Assembly (NCBI GenBank): GCA_031267825.1
Contig: JAIRYJ010000011.1
Location: 1-41,411, forward strand
Source of the DNA: Bifidobacteriaceae bacterium
GTDB lineage: Bacteria; Actinomycetota; Actinomycetes; Actinomycetales; WQXJ01
Length of the DNA stretch: 41,411 bases
Direction: 5' to 3'
Shown piece after piece: positions 1-7,250 of this stretch (position 1 is the stretch's first letter; each line of letters begins with the position of its first letter). A program made the position numbers and the translations under genes. The notes beneath the pieces were generated by a model. It made no database searches. It was given only the letters and a program-made list of their open reading frames with translations, and had not been told where the DNA came from.

Positions 1-229
1 TTTTGACCCGACTGTGTCCACTTCCCGACCATCCAGCACCAAGTCAACCAACCCGACCCGATCCGAAAGTTCAGCGAAACCCACAAATCAAGCCGAACCG
101 GCGGCCGCACCGCGAACACACCGGCCAATCCCCATCTACAGCAGGGACATGGACAACCCCTTTAGGTTACGCGGCACACCTGATGTCTACGGGGTTGGCC
201 CAGGGCCAGTTGTTAGGCCAGGGGTATTG
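1..229. other. Non-coding stretch upstream of the LacI-family gene
   Basis: I see no convincing gene here. The short frames have no Shine-Dalgarno sequence and no recognisable protein. A TATTGT hexamer at 225-230, just before the operator-like palindrome, could be the -10 element for the regulator gene, but no good -35 lies at the right distance. The left end could hold the tail of a gene outside the window. Confidence 0.4.
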
Positions 230-248
230 TGTGTTGAGCGCTAACACA
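230..248. promoter_or_regulatory. LacI-type operator-like site upstream of the regulator gene
   Basis: The site has an AGCGCT core flanked by GTGTT and AACAC, an imperfect palindrome sharing the GCGCT core of the two operators upstream of the sugar-binding protein gene. It lies 21 bases before the TTG start of the LacI-family gene, a position fitting autoregulation. Function is inferred from the motif and position only. Confidence 0.55.
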
Positions 249-268
249 AGCCGGAGGAAGGACCCAGA

Positions 269-1327
269 TTGACCAACCAGGATGTGGTTTCGCCCGCACC
301 CTCGGCGCCGGCCCGTCCGCCGGTGATGGCGGATGTGGCACGGGCCGCTGGGGTGTCGCATCAGACGGTTTCGCGCGTCTTGAACGGTTTCCAGTGGGTG
401 GCTGAACCGACCCGGTTGCGTGTCATGGAAGCGGTTGAACGGCTCGGTTACCGCCGTAATATGGCGGCCCGGGCGTTGGCTTCGAACCGCACCAATGTGA
501 TTGGTGTGGTGGTGGTCAATCCGAACCTGTTTGGCCCTTCTGGCGCGCTGCTCGGCATTGAGCAGGCCGCCCGTGAGGCTGGCTATTGGGTTTCGGTGGC
601 CTCTTTGGCCAGGGTTGACGCCGCGCACATGACGGCGGCGGTTGATCATTTCCGTGATCAGGGGGTTGATGGCACGGTTGTGATCGCACCGAATCAACTG
701 GCACTTGATGCTTCGGCCGCGGCGGTTGGGTCTTCACCGGCTGTCATGTTGACGGCTAGTGCTTCCGATGCTCATCCTTTCCCGAGTGTCGATATTGATC
801 ACGAGGCGGGAGCCCGGCTGGCGGTTGGCCATCTGATCGGTTTGGGTCACCAGCGGATCGCTCATTTCGCTGGGCCACGGGTTGAGTTCCACGCTCAATG
901 CCGTGAGCAAGGCTGGCGCGTGATGTTGAAGCGGCATGGTTTGAAGCCGGGTCCGTTGTTGCGTGGTTCTTGGGAGCCGGACGCCGGCTACCAGTTGGCT
1001 CGGGCGTTGGTTGACCGACCGGGTGAGCGGCCGACGGCTGTTTTTGTGGCTAATGACTTGGCCGCGATTGGGGCGTTGCGTGGTTTCGCTGAGGCCGGTT
1101 GGCGGGTGCCGGAGGATATTTCAGTTGTCGGGTTCGATGACGTCCCAGGAGTTGGTCAGCTCCGGCCGCCTCTCAGCACGGTCCGCCAGGATTTGTCTGA
1201 GCTTGGCCGTCAAGCCTTCGGCTTGTTGCTCGGGGTGATTGGCGGCCAAGCCGAGCCGGGCCACTTGGCTTTGCCGCCTCAGTTGGTGGTGCGTGATTCT
1301 TCTGGACCAGCTCCTGCCGCCAGCTAG
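269..1327 (+). CDS. LacI-family transcriptional repressor of the arabinose operon
   Basis: This 352-aa protein is a LacI/GalR-type regulator. Residues about 20-70 form the helix-turn-helix (MADVARAAGVSHQTVSRVL) and hinge (YRRN..ARAL). The rest is a periplasmic-binding-protein-like sensor domain ending in the typical VGFDDVP and LSTVRQD segments. The start is TTG at 269, chosen because GGAGG lies at 253-257. A GTG at codon 6 and an ATG at codon 20 are alternatives, the last just before the helix-turn-helix. It stands directly upstream of an arabinose transport and catabolic operon and the region has three GCGCT-centred palindromes, so it probably represses that operon and itself, with L-arabinose or a derivative as inducer (inference). 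The family is certain, the effector is not. Confidence 0.9.
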   Translation: MTNQDVVSPAPSAPARPPVMADVARAAGVSHQTVSRVLNGFQWVAEPTRLRVMEAVERLGYRRNMAARALASNRTNVIGVVVVNPNLFGPSGALLGIEQAAREAGYWVSVASLARVDAAHMTAAVDHFRDQGVDGTVVIAPNQLALDASAAAVGSSPAVMLTASASDAHPFPSVDIDHEAGARLAVGHLIGLGHQRIAHFAGPRVEFHAQCREQGWRVMLKRHGLKPGPLLRGSWEPDAGYQLARALVDRPGERPTAVFVANDLAAIGALRGFAEAGWRVPEDISVVGFDDVPGVGQLRPPLSTVRQDLSELGRQAFGLLLGVIGGQAEPGHLALPPQLVVRDSSGPAPAAS

Positions 1328-1351
1328 CGCGCTGGCTAGGAGCCTGCTGGG

Positions 1352-1365
1352 CCGGACCGGTCCGG
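1352..1365. terminator. Perfect palindrome behind the regulator gene, possible terminator
   Basis: CCGGACCGGTCCGG is a perfect 14-base palindrome 25 bases after the regulator stop codon, flanked by AGCC and GGCT that could lengthen the stem. There is no T-run after it, so a role in termination is only suggested by position. Confidence 0.35.
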
Positions 1366-1374
1366 TGGCTTTGG

Positions 1375-1388
1375 GGGCGGCATCGTCC
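1375..1388 (-). repeat. Dispersed 14-mer GGACGATGCCGCCC, copy 1
   Basis: Exact copy, read on the minus strand, in the intergenic region between the regulator gene and the arabinose promoter. The same 14-mer recurs at 3515, 6742, 15022, 28648 and 35018. Confidence 0.85.
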
Positions 1389-1433
1389 AACGCGGAACCA
1401 AACCACCAAACCAACCGTTACAAAATCGTAACC

Positions 1434-1447
1434 TGTTTGCGCTCACA
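1434..1447. promoter_or_regulatory. Distal operator half-conserved for the LacI-family repressor
   Basis: TGTTTGCGCTCACA matches 12 of 14 bases of the perfect palindrome at 1491-1504. The two centres are 57 bp apart. The site ends six bases before the proposed -35 element. Two operators flanking a promoter is a common layout for LacI-family repression, including looping; binding is inferred. Confidence 0.6.
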
Positions 1448-1453
1448 TGCCTG

Positions 1454-1482
1454 TTGCCGGACGGCCCCCAAGCCGCTAGTCT
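1454..1482 (+). promoter_or_regulatory. Probable promoter of the arabinose operon
   Basis: TTGCCG at 1454-1459 and TAGTCT at 1477-1482 are separated by 17 bp, a standard sigma-70-type spacing. The expected start of transcription falls about 1489, right at the edge of the perfect operator at 1491-1504. The match to consensus is moderate; the support comes mainly from its position between two operators. Confidence 0.5.
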
Positions 1483-1490
1483 CCTAGACA

Positions 1491-1504
1491 TGTGAGCGCT
1501 CACA
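1491..1504. promoter_or_regulatory. Proximal operator, perfect palindrome
   Basis: TGTGAGCGCTCACA is a perfect inverted repeat of the kind bound by LacI/GalR-family dimers. It lies just downstream of the proposed promoter, where bound repressor would block transcription, and 67 bases before the ATG of the binding-protein gene. Confidence 0.75.
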
Positions 1505-1571
1505 GGGGTGCGCCGAGCCTCACATACAAACCGAAGCGCAATAGAAAAAGACCAGAGCGAAGGAGCTCCAC

Positions 1572-2570
1572 ATGAAGAAGACATGCCTGGCGATAGCAGC
1601 ATTGGCCCTCGCGGTCTCGCTCACTGCCTGCGGCGAGGATCAAGGCACCAGCTCGGGCGGCGACCCGACCACTGGCGGCGGTGGCGATGAACTCATCACC
1701 GTCGGATTCGTCGCCGTCGGCCCGGAAGGCGCCTGGCGCCAAGCCAACGAGCAGAATATGCAAGACACGTTCACCAAAGAAGCCGGATTCGACCTAAAGT
1801 ACGCCCCGGCCACCAACCTGGACCAGAAGTCACAGATCGACGCCTTCACATCTTTCGTTGATGAGGGAGTCGATGTGATCCTGTTATCAGCCACTGAAGG
1901 CAGCGGCTGGGAAGCCTCACTCGAGCGCGCCCAGGAAGCCGAAATCCCGGTCATTCTAATAGACCGCGGAATTGAACCAGACCGGACCGATCTCTACGTC
2001 ACCCGGATCGCGCCAGACAACGTTGTAGTAGCCAAAGGCGTCGCCGAATGGGCCGTCTCCCAATGTGGCGACTCCTGCAACTACTTCACACTTGAAGGCC
2101 CGGCCGGCGTTTCTGTAGTCAACGAACGCAACACTGGCTGGGATGAGGTCGCCTCAGCTAACCCACAGCTCAAGAAGGTCGGCGCCCAAACCGCCAACTG
2201 GTCAACTGACGAAGCCAAGAGTGTTTTTGAGACCGTCCTGAAGTCCAATAGCAACAACATTCAGATTGTCTTCGCCCAGAACGATGAGATGGGCTTAGGC
2301 GCTGTTCAAGCGGTTGAGGAAGCCGGTTTGACACCTGGCGTCGATGTCAAGATCGCCACCATTGACGGCACCGAAAACGCCCTCAAAGCGCTGGCTGATG
2401 GCAAGCTCTCGTTCGTCGCCGAATACAACCCGCTATTCGGTGAAACAGCCCTTGATGTTGTCCGCAAAGCCCTAGCTGGTGAAGCCGTTGAGTCCTACAT
2501 CATTGTTCCGTCAACCACCTTCGACTCCCCTGAGGCGGCCGCCGCCGCCCTGCCGGAGCGCAAGTACTGA
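1572..2570 (+). CDS. Sugar ABC transporter substrate-binding lipoprotein (YtfQ-like)
   Basis: The 332-aa protein begins with a lipoprotein signal peptide; the lipobox is LTAC with the modified cysteine at residue 20, followed by a Gly/Ser/Thr-rich linker of about 20 residues. The rest is a type I periplasmic binding fold of the kind that binds pentoses and hexoses; segments such as TEGSGWEASLERAQ, IPVILIDRGI and QNDEMGLGAV resemble the galactofuranose-binding protein YtfQ. It would sit anchored outside the membrane and deliver sugar to the transporter encoded next. AAGGAG at 1560-1565 sets the ATG. The promoter and two operators lie directly upstream and three hairpins downstream. Given the araDAB genes in the same operon, the ligand is probably L-arabinose, perhaps in its furanose form or as a short arabinoside (inference). 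Confidence 0.9.
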   Translation: MKKTCLAIAALALAVSLTACGEDQGTSSGGDPTTGGGGDELITVGFVAVGPEGAWRQANEQNMQDTFTKEAGFDLKYAPATNLDQKSQIDAFTSFVDEGVDVILLSATEGSGWEASLERAQEAEIPVILIDRGIEPDRTDLYVTRIAPDNVVVAKGVAEWAVSQCGDSCNYFTLEGPAGVSVVNERNTGWDEVASANPQLKKVGAQTANWSTDEAKSVFETVLKSNSNNIQIVFAQNDEMGLGAVQAVEEAGLTPGVDVKIATIDGTENALKALADGKLSFVAEYNPLFGETALDVVRKALAGEAVESYIIVPSTTFDSPEAAAAALPERKY

Positions 2571-2575
2571 TAAAC

Positions 2576-2615
2576 CCCGGCCAAGCTAACTCCCTGGCCT
2601 TAATAGCTGGCCGGG
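2576..2615 (+). other. Hairpin 1 after the binding-protein gene
   Basis: CCCGGCCA at 2576-2583 pairs with TGGCCGGG at 2608-2615, and the stem can be lengthened by AGCT/AGC with one bulge. It begins six bases after the stop codon. A 3' hairpin here typically stabilises the binding-protein mRNA and reduces transcription into the next gene (known from other sugar ABC operons; inferred here). Confidence 0.6.
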
Positions 2616-2617
2616 AG

Positions 2618-2640
2618 AAGCCACAATCCGTGGGGCTTTT
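2618..2640 (+). terminator. Hairpin 2, terminator-like
   Basis: AAGCCAC and GTGGGGCTT form a short stem with a two-base bulge, followed directly by TT and a pyrimidine stretch. It has the form of a weak intrinsic terminator between the first and second structural genes, so it may attenuate rather than end transcription. Confidence 0.5.
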
Positions 2641-2647
2641 CTAACCG

Positions 2648-2682
2648 CCCAGGTGCGGCGGCGCACCCCTGCCGCACCTGGG
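2648..2682 (+). other. Hairpin 3, perfect 12-bp stem
   Basis: CCCAGGTGCGGC pairs perfectly with GCCGCACCTGGG across an 11-base loop. No T-run follows. It is the strongest of the three stacked hairpins before the ATPase gene and probably serves mRNA processing, stabilisation or attenuation. Confidence 0.65.
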
Positions 2683-2726
2683 TTATAGCCTCAAGCTGGC
2701 CAACCGTCTAAGCAAAGGACAAGAAA

Positions 2727-4265
2727 ATGACCGAGCCCGGCCCAAACCGGCCGATCGTCGAAATGAAAGGTATAACAGTCGAGTTCCCGGGTGTCAGAGC
2801 ACTCGACGATGTTCGCCTTGAACTTAGAGCCGGCGAGGTTCACGCCCTGATGGGTGAGAATGGCGCCGGTAAATCAACCCTGATCAAAGCATTGACTGGT
2901 GTTTACCGGATCGACGCGGGCCAGATCCTGCTGGACGGCGAACCTATCCGCCTGAGCGGCACCCGTGACGCCGAGGCCCACGGCATCTCCACCGTTTACC
3001 AGGAGATCAACCTCTGCACCAACATCTCAATCGGTGAGAACGTCATGCTAGGTCAGGAGGTGCGCGGCCGTTTCGGCATCAACTGGCGTAAAACCCATGC
3101 CGCCGCCCGCGCCGCCTTGGAACTCCTGTCCCTAACTGGGATCGACACCCGGGCGCCGCTCGGCAGCTTGTCGTTGGCTGTGCAACAACTGGTCGCCATC
3201 GCCCGGGCGGTGGTCCGCCATTCGCGTGTCCTGATCCTTGATGAGCCGACCTCTTCACTTGACGCCCGGGAAGTCGCCAACCTGTTCGAGGTTGTTCGCC
3301 AACTACGCGACTCTGGCGTCGCCATATTGTTCGTGTCGCACTTCTTGGACCAGGTCTTTGAACTGTCCGACCGGGTGACCGTGTTGCGTAACGGCAGTTA
3401 CGTTGGCCAGTACGCCATCACCGAACTTGACCAGATGAGCCTGATCGCCAAGATGATTGGTCGTGAGTTTGAGGCTTATCAGGAGATCGCCTCAAGTAGC
3501 GTCTTGGACAGCCAGGACGATGCCGCCCCGCCGGCTTTAGCGACAACGCGGTTGACCCGTCGTGGGGCGATAGCTCCCACTAGTTTGTCCTTCAGGCGTG
3601 GTGAAGTGATTGGTTTGGCTGGTTTGCTGGGTTCAGGCCGGACCGAGTTGGCCCGTTTGTTGTTTGGGGCGGACCGGGCCGAATCTGGCAGCGTCATGGT
3701 GGCTGGCCGCAAGGTGAGCCTCAGCTCACCAGCGGCGGCTTTGGCCCACAAGATCGCCTTATCGTCAGAGAACCGCCGCGATGAGGGAGTCATTGGTGAC
3801 TTCACTGTCCGGGAAAACATCATCTTGGCCCGTCAGGCCCGCCGCGGCTGGGCCCGGCCTTTGAGTCGGCGCGAACAGGATGAACTGGTCAGCAAATACA
3901 CCCGGGCGTTCGATATCCGTCCAGCCGATCCGGACCGGCTGGTTCGTTTCATGTCAGGCGGCAATCAGCAGAAGATCCTGCTCGGCCGCTGGTTGGCGAC
4001 TGAACCACAGGTTTTGATCTTGGATGAACCGACCCGTGGGATTGATATTGGAGCTAAAGCTGATATCCAAAACGTTGTGCGTGACTTGGCCGCCAGTGGT
4101 GTGACCGTCATTTTCATCTCATCTGAGCTGGAAGAAGTGGTCCGTCTGGCGGACCGGATCGTGGTGTTGAAGGATCACCGGGTAATCGCTGAGTTAACTA
4201 ATGGGCCTGATGTCAGCGTCGATGCGATCGTTGGGATCATCGCACGGGAGGGGCAGACGCCATGA
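2727..4265 (+). CDS. Sugar ABC transporter ATP-binding protein with two ABC domains (YtfR/AraG-like)
   Basis: The 512-aa protein carries two ATPase domains, the hallmark of the carbohydrate-uptake CUT2 class. Domain 1 has Walker A GENGAGKST (residues 43-51) and Walker B ILDEPTSSLD. Domain 2 has a degenerate Walker A (GLLGSGRTEL), signature MSGGNQQK and ILDEPTRGID, so only the first site looks fully catalytic, as is usual for this class. The linker between the domains (about residues 250-272) contains DSQDDAAPP, encoded by an exact copy of the dispersed 14-mer. AAAGGA at 2714-2719 precedes the ATG. The stop overlaps the next start as ATGA. It powers import of the sugar bound by the preceding lipoprotein. 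Confidence 0.95.
   Translation: MTEPGPNRPIVEMKGITVEFPGVRALDDVRLELRAGEVHALMGENGAGKSTLIKALTGVYRIDAGQILLDGEPIRLSGTRDAEAHGISTVYQEINLCTNISIGENVMLGQEVRGRFGINWRKTHAAARAALELLSLTGIDTRAPLGSLSLAVQQLVAIARAVVRHSRVLILDEPTSSLDAREVANLFEVVRQLRDSGVAILFVSHFLDQVFELSDRVTVLRNGSYVGQYAITELDQMSLIAKMIGREFEAYQEIASSSVLDSQDDAAPPALATTRLTRRGAIAPTSLSFRRGEVIGLAGLLGSGRTELARLLFGADRAESGSVMVAGRKVSLSSPAAALAHKIALSSENRRDEGVIGDFTVRENIILARQARRGWARPLSRREQDELVSKYTRAFDIRPADPDRLVRFMSGGNQQKILLGRWLATEPQVLILDEPTRGIDIGAKADIQNVVRDLAASGVTVIFISSELEEVVRLADRIVVLKDHRVIAELTNGPDVSVDAIVGIIAREGQTP
3515..3528 (+). repeat. Dispersed 14-mer GGACGATGCCGCCC, copy 2
   Basis: Exact copy on the plus strand, in frame inside the inter-domain linker of the sugar ABC ATPase, where it encodes part of Gln-Asp-Asp-Ala-Ala-Pro. 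Confidence 0.85.
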
Positions 4266-5395
4266 AGTCTTCAGCTTCTCCCCCAGACCATCCAGGTTCC
4301 ACCTCAGGGCCGGGCACTACCCCGACTAAACCTGGCGCCGTGACAGGCTGGCTGAAGCGGCTCTTCCGTCTGCCGTGGGCTGGCGCCATCGCCGCGATCA
4401 TAGTTTTGTTGGCGATTGATCTGATGGCCGATTCGTCCTATCTGGCGGTGTCCTACAACTCCTCCACCGGCCACCTGGTTGGCAACCTGATCGACATCAT
4501 GCGGGCCGCCGCACCGGTTCTGATGATCGCCACCGGCATGACCTTGGTGATCGCCACGGCCGGTATTGATCTGTCAGTCGGCTCAGTTATGGCCGCCGCT
4601 GGAGCCGTCTCAATGGAGTTCCTGTCGAACAACCAGAACGCCGCCTCAGCTAGCGCGGCCTTGTCCGCTCTGGCCTTAGCACTGGCCTTAGGTACAGTCT
4701 TAGGGCTGGCCAACGGCCTGCTGGTGACGGCGGTCGGCTTGCAGCCGTTCATCTCTACGCTGGTCATGATGCTGGCGGCACGGGGCCTGGCCAAGGTCAT
4801 TACCGGCGGCCAGAACGCCCGCGCCACATCTGAGCCGTTCCGTTTCATCGCTAACGGATATGTTTTGGGACTGCCGGTGGTGTTCCTGATCGCCCTAGTG
4901 ATAGCCGCCAGTGTGGCTTTGGTCTGCCGCCGGACCGCCCTAGGCATGATGATTGAGGCGGTTGGCCTCAATCCACGCGCCGCCCGGCTGGCCGGGCTGC
5001 GTTCCCGTGGTTTGATCCTGACAACCTATGTTGTGTCAGGTTTGTTGGCCGCCATCGCCGGGGTTTTCGCCACCGCTTCAGTCATGGTGGTTGATGTCTC
5101 CAATACCGGCTATCTGATGGAGATGGACGCGATTTTGGCGGTCGTAATTGGTGGCACCTCACTAGCTGGTGGCAAGTTCTCACTTGGGGGTGCGGCAGCC
5201 GGGGCTTTGCTGATAGCCACACTCGACAAGACAGTCTTGTTCCTTGGTGTGCCTGCCTCAGCCACACCAGCCTTCAAAGCCGCCGTCATCATCGCCCTTT
5301 GTTTGCTTCAATCGCAGCGCGCCCGGTCCTGGCTGGCCTCCATCAAAGCTAGCCGCCGGTCGCGGGCTGATCAAACTGAGGCGGTGGCAGCATGA
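4262..5395 (+). CDS. Sugar ABC transporter permease 1 (YtfT-like)
   Basis: A 377-aa membrane protein of the BPD_transp_2 family that forms the channel of CUT2 sugar importers. After a Ser/Pro/Thr-rich cytoplasmic leader of about 35 residues come many hydrophobic segments. The family landmark MTLVIATAGIDLSVGSVMA and a late VVIGGTSLAGGKFS loop, the expected ATPase contact, are visible. The start overlaps the ATPase stop by 4 nt and its own stop overlaps the next permease start by 4 nt, so the transporter genes are translationally coupled. It likely pairs with the second permease as a heterodimer. Confidence 0.93.
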   Translation: MKSSASPPDHPGSTSGPGTTPTKPGAVTGWLKRLFRLPWAGAIAAIIVLLAIDLMADSSYLAVSYNSSTGHLVGNLIDIMRAAAPVLMIATGMTLVIATAGIDLSVGSVMAAAGAVSMEFLSNNQNAASASAALSALALALALGTVLGLANGLLVTAVGLQPFISTLVMMLAARGLAKVITGGQNARATSEPFRFIANGYVLGLPVVFLIALVIAASVALVCRRTALGMMIEAVGLNPRAARLAGLRSRGLILTTYVVSGLLAAIAGVFATASVMVVDVSNTGYLMEMDAILAVVIGGTSLAGGKFSLGGAAAGALLIATLDKTVLFLGVPASATPAFKAAVIIALCLLQSQRARSWLASIKASRRSRADQTEAVAA

Positions 5396-6498
5396 CCGCC
5401 AACCAGCCGGGTTCTTCAGTGCCCACCTCCAGCCAGGGCTCGGCCGCCACCTCCCGCCAAGCTTCAACCCGGTCCACGGCTGATCATCCGGCGCGGACCG
5501 GTGGCACCAGGCGACGCCACTGGCCTAGCTTACGAATCAACCGTTCAGTGCTGCCCACTTTGGCGGCCTTGTTGATCTTCATTACCATGCTGGCCTTCGG
5601 CCAGTTCCGTTACGGACGCATCCTGCAGTTCAACACGTTGTCCAACCTGCTGATCAACAACGCCCAGTTGATCATCTTGGCGGTGGCGTTAACCTTCGTT
5701 ATCATCACCGGCGGGATCGACTTGTCAGTTGGCGCCGTCGTGGCCTTGTGTTCAGTCGCTGGTGTTCTGGCAACCCAGGCCGGTTTACCCGCTCCGCTGG
5801 CAATTGGGCTGATGATCGCTTTAGGACTGGCCTGCGGTTCATTGTCTGGCACGCTGGTCCAAGTCTTCGGCGTTCAACCGTTCATCGCCACGCTGGCGTT
5901 GATGTTCCTCGCCCGCGGTTTGGCCTCAATGCTTTCAACTGTGCCGGAACGGTTGCCGGAAGGCTCCGGCCTGCTCGCCTTGGGCCAGCCGATCAAACTG
6001 ATCGACGGCCCGAAAGTCAACGATCTGACCATTTCACCTGGTGTGATCATCGCTTTAGCGATTGTGGCGGTGGCCTATTTCCTGCTCCATCGGACCCGTT
6101 TTGGCCGCACCATCTACGCGATCGGCGGATCTGAAACCTCGGCCGAACTAATGGGGCTGCCAGTGGCACGCACCAAATGGCTGATTTACGCCTCGTCCGG
6201 CACGCTGTCTGGGATTGCGGCTGTGGTCTTCACCGCCCGGCTCGGAATCGCCCAGAACATCACCGGGCTGGGCTGGGAACTTGATGCCATCGCCGCTACC
6301 GTCATTGGTGGCACCTTGCTGACTGGTGGGGCCGGTTACGTGCTCGGCTCAGTCATCGGATCACTGGTTCTAGGGTTGATGATCGTTCTAATCACCCGGG
6401 ACGGATCAGTCCCACCTGAGATGACAACCATCATCACTGGTGGCATTCTGCTTGCCTTCGTGGTGTTGCAACGGGCTGTCGTCAGGCAACGCCGATGA
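5392..6498 (+). CDS. Sugar ABC transporter permease 2 (YjfF-like)
   Basis: A 368-aa permease of the same family as its neighbour, with the landmark LTFVIITGGIDLSVGAVVA and the late ATVIGGTLLTGGAG loop. A Ser/Thr-rich N-terminal extension of about 45 residues precedes the first membrane segment, longer than in the Escherichia coli protein. Two different permeases and one double ATPase match the YtfQRT-YjfF arrangement rather than the single-permease AraFGH system. ATGA overlaps join it to the genes on both sides. Confidence 0.93.
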   Translation: MTANQPGSSVPTSSQGSAATSRQASTRSTADHPARTGGTRRRHWPSLRINRSVLPTLAALLIFITMLAFGQFRYGRILQFNTLSNLLINNAQLIILAVALTFVIITGGIDLSVGAVVALCSVAGVLATQAGLPAPLAIGLMIALGLACGSLSGTLVQVFGVQPFIATLALMFLARGLASMLSTVPERLPEGSGLLALGQPIKLIDGPKVNDLTISPGVIIALAIVAVAYFLLHRTRFGRTIYAIGGSETSAELMGLPVARTKWLIYASSGTLSGIAAVVFTARLGIAQNITGLGWELDAIAATVIGGTLLTGGAGYVLGSVIGSLVLGLMIVLITRDGSVPPEMTTIITGGILLAFVVLQRAVVRQRR

Positions 6499-7250
6499 CC
6501 GCCGCTCAGCCTTGGGGCCAAGCCGTCCAGGACGCCATCACCGCTTTACGCCGCGAAGTGGCCGATCTGCATCGTGAACTTGTCCGTTACGGCCTGGTCG
6601 CCTGGACGGCAGGCAACATTTCAGGCCGCGTGCCGGGAGCCGACCTGATGGTCATCAAACCATCCGGCGTGCCCTATGAGGACCTGACGGCCGAAACAAT
6701 GGTGCTGACGGACCTGGACGGACGGGTGCTGGAAGGCGACTGGGCGGCATCGTCCGATGCGGCGGCCCACGCCTACGTTTACCGCCACTTGCCGTGGGTT
6801 GGCGGACAAGTCCACACCCATTCGCCTTACGCCACGGCTTGGGCGGCCCGGCGCGAACCGATCCCTTGTGTCCTAACGATGATGGCTGACGAATTTGGCG
6901 GCCCGGTGCCGGTCGGGCCGTTCGCTTTGATTGGCGATGACTCGATTGGCCGGGGTGTTGTTGAAACGCTCACCGGGTCACGTTCACGGGCTGTCTTAAT
7001 GGCGAGTCATGGTGTTTTCACGGCTGGTACCAGCCCAGTTAGTGCCGTCAAGACGGCCGTCCTGGTTGAAGATGTCGCCCGCACAGTTCATTTGGCTTGC
7101 CAGTTGGGCCGTCCGGTTGAACTCAGCCAGGCCGATGTCGACCACCTCTTTGAGCGCTATCAGACGGTTTACGGCCAACCCGGCCGGGCCACCACCATTC
7201 TTGACGCTCCCTCCAGCGCCAAACCGCTCCAGCGAAAGGAACCACAATGA
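6495..7250 (+). CDS. araD: L-ribulose-5-phosphate 4-epimerase
   Basis: A 251-aa class II aldolase-fold protein that converts L-ribulose 5-phosphate to D-xylulose 5-phosphate, the last step of L-arabinose breakdown before the pentose-phosphate or phosphoketolase route. Visible landmarks are TAGNISGRV, IKPSGVPYEDL, the metal ligands HTHS, and SHGVF near residue 172. The usual KPSSDTPTH loop reads AASSDAAAH here; the catalytic Asp is kept, but the flanking residues are changed and coincide with a copy of the dispersed 14-mer on the opposite strand. It overlaps both neighbours by 4 nt. Location between the transporter and arabinose isomerase supports the assignment over other aldolase-like enzymes. 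Confidence 0.92.
   Translation: MTAAQPWGQAVQDAITALRREVADLHRELVRYGLVAWTAGNISGRVPGADLMVIKPSGVPYEDLTAETMVLTDLDGRVLEGDWAASSDAAAHAYVYRHLPWVGGQVHTHSPYATAWAARREPIPCVLTMMADEFGGPVPVGPFALIGDDSIGRGVVETLTGSRSRAVLMASHGVFTAGTSPVSAVKTAVLVEDVARTVHLACQLGRPVELSQADVDHLFERYQTVYGQPGRATTILDAPSSAKPLQRKEPQ
6742..6755 (-). repeat. Dispersed 14-mer GGACGATGCCGCCC, copy 3
   Basis: Exact copy read on the minus strand, inside the epimerase gene. On the coding strand it encodes Trp-Ala-Ala-Ser-Ser at a conserved active-site loop, so this copy is not in a free linker. Confidence 0.8.

Noticed and set aside
167..697. Minus-strand frame overlapping the LacI-family gene
   Set aside because: It lies opposite the helix-turn-helix coding region, shows no domain and has no ribosome site.
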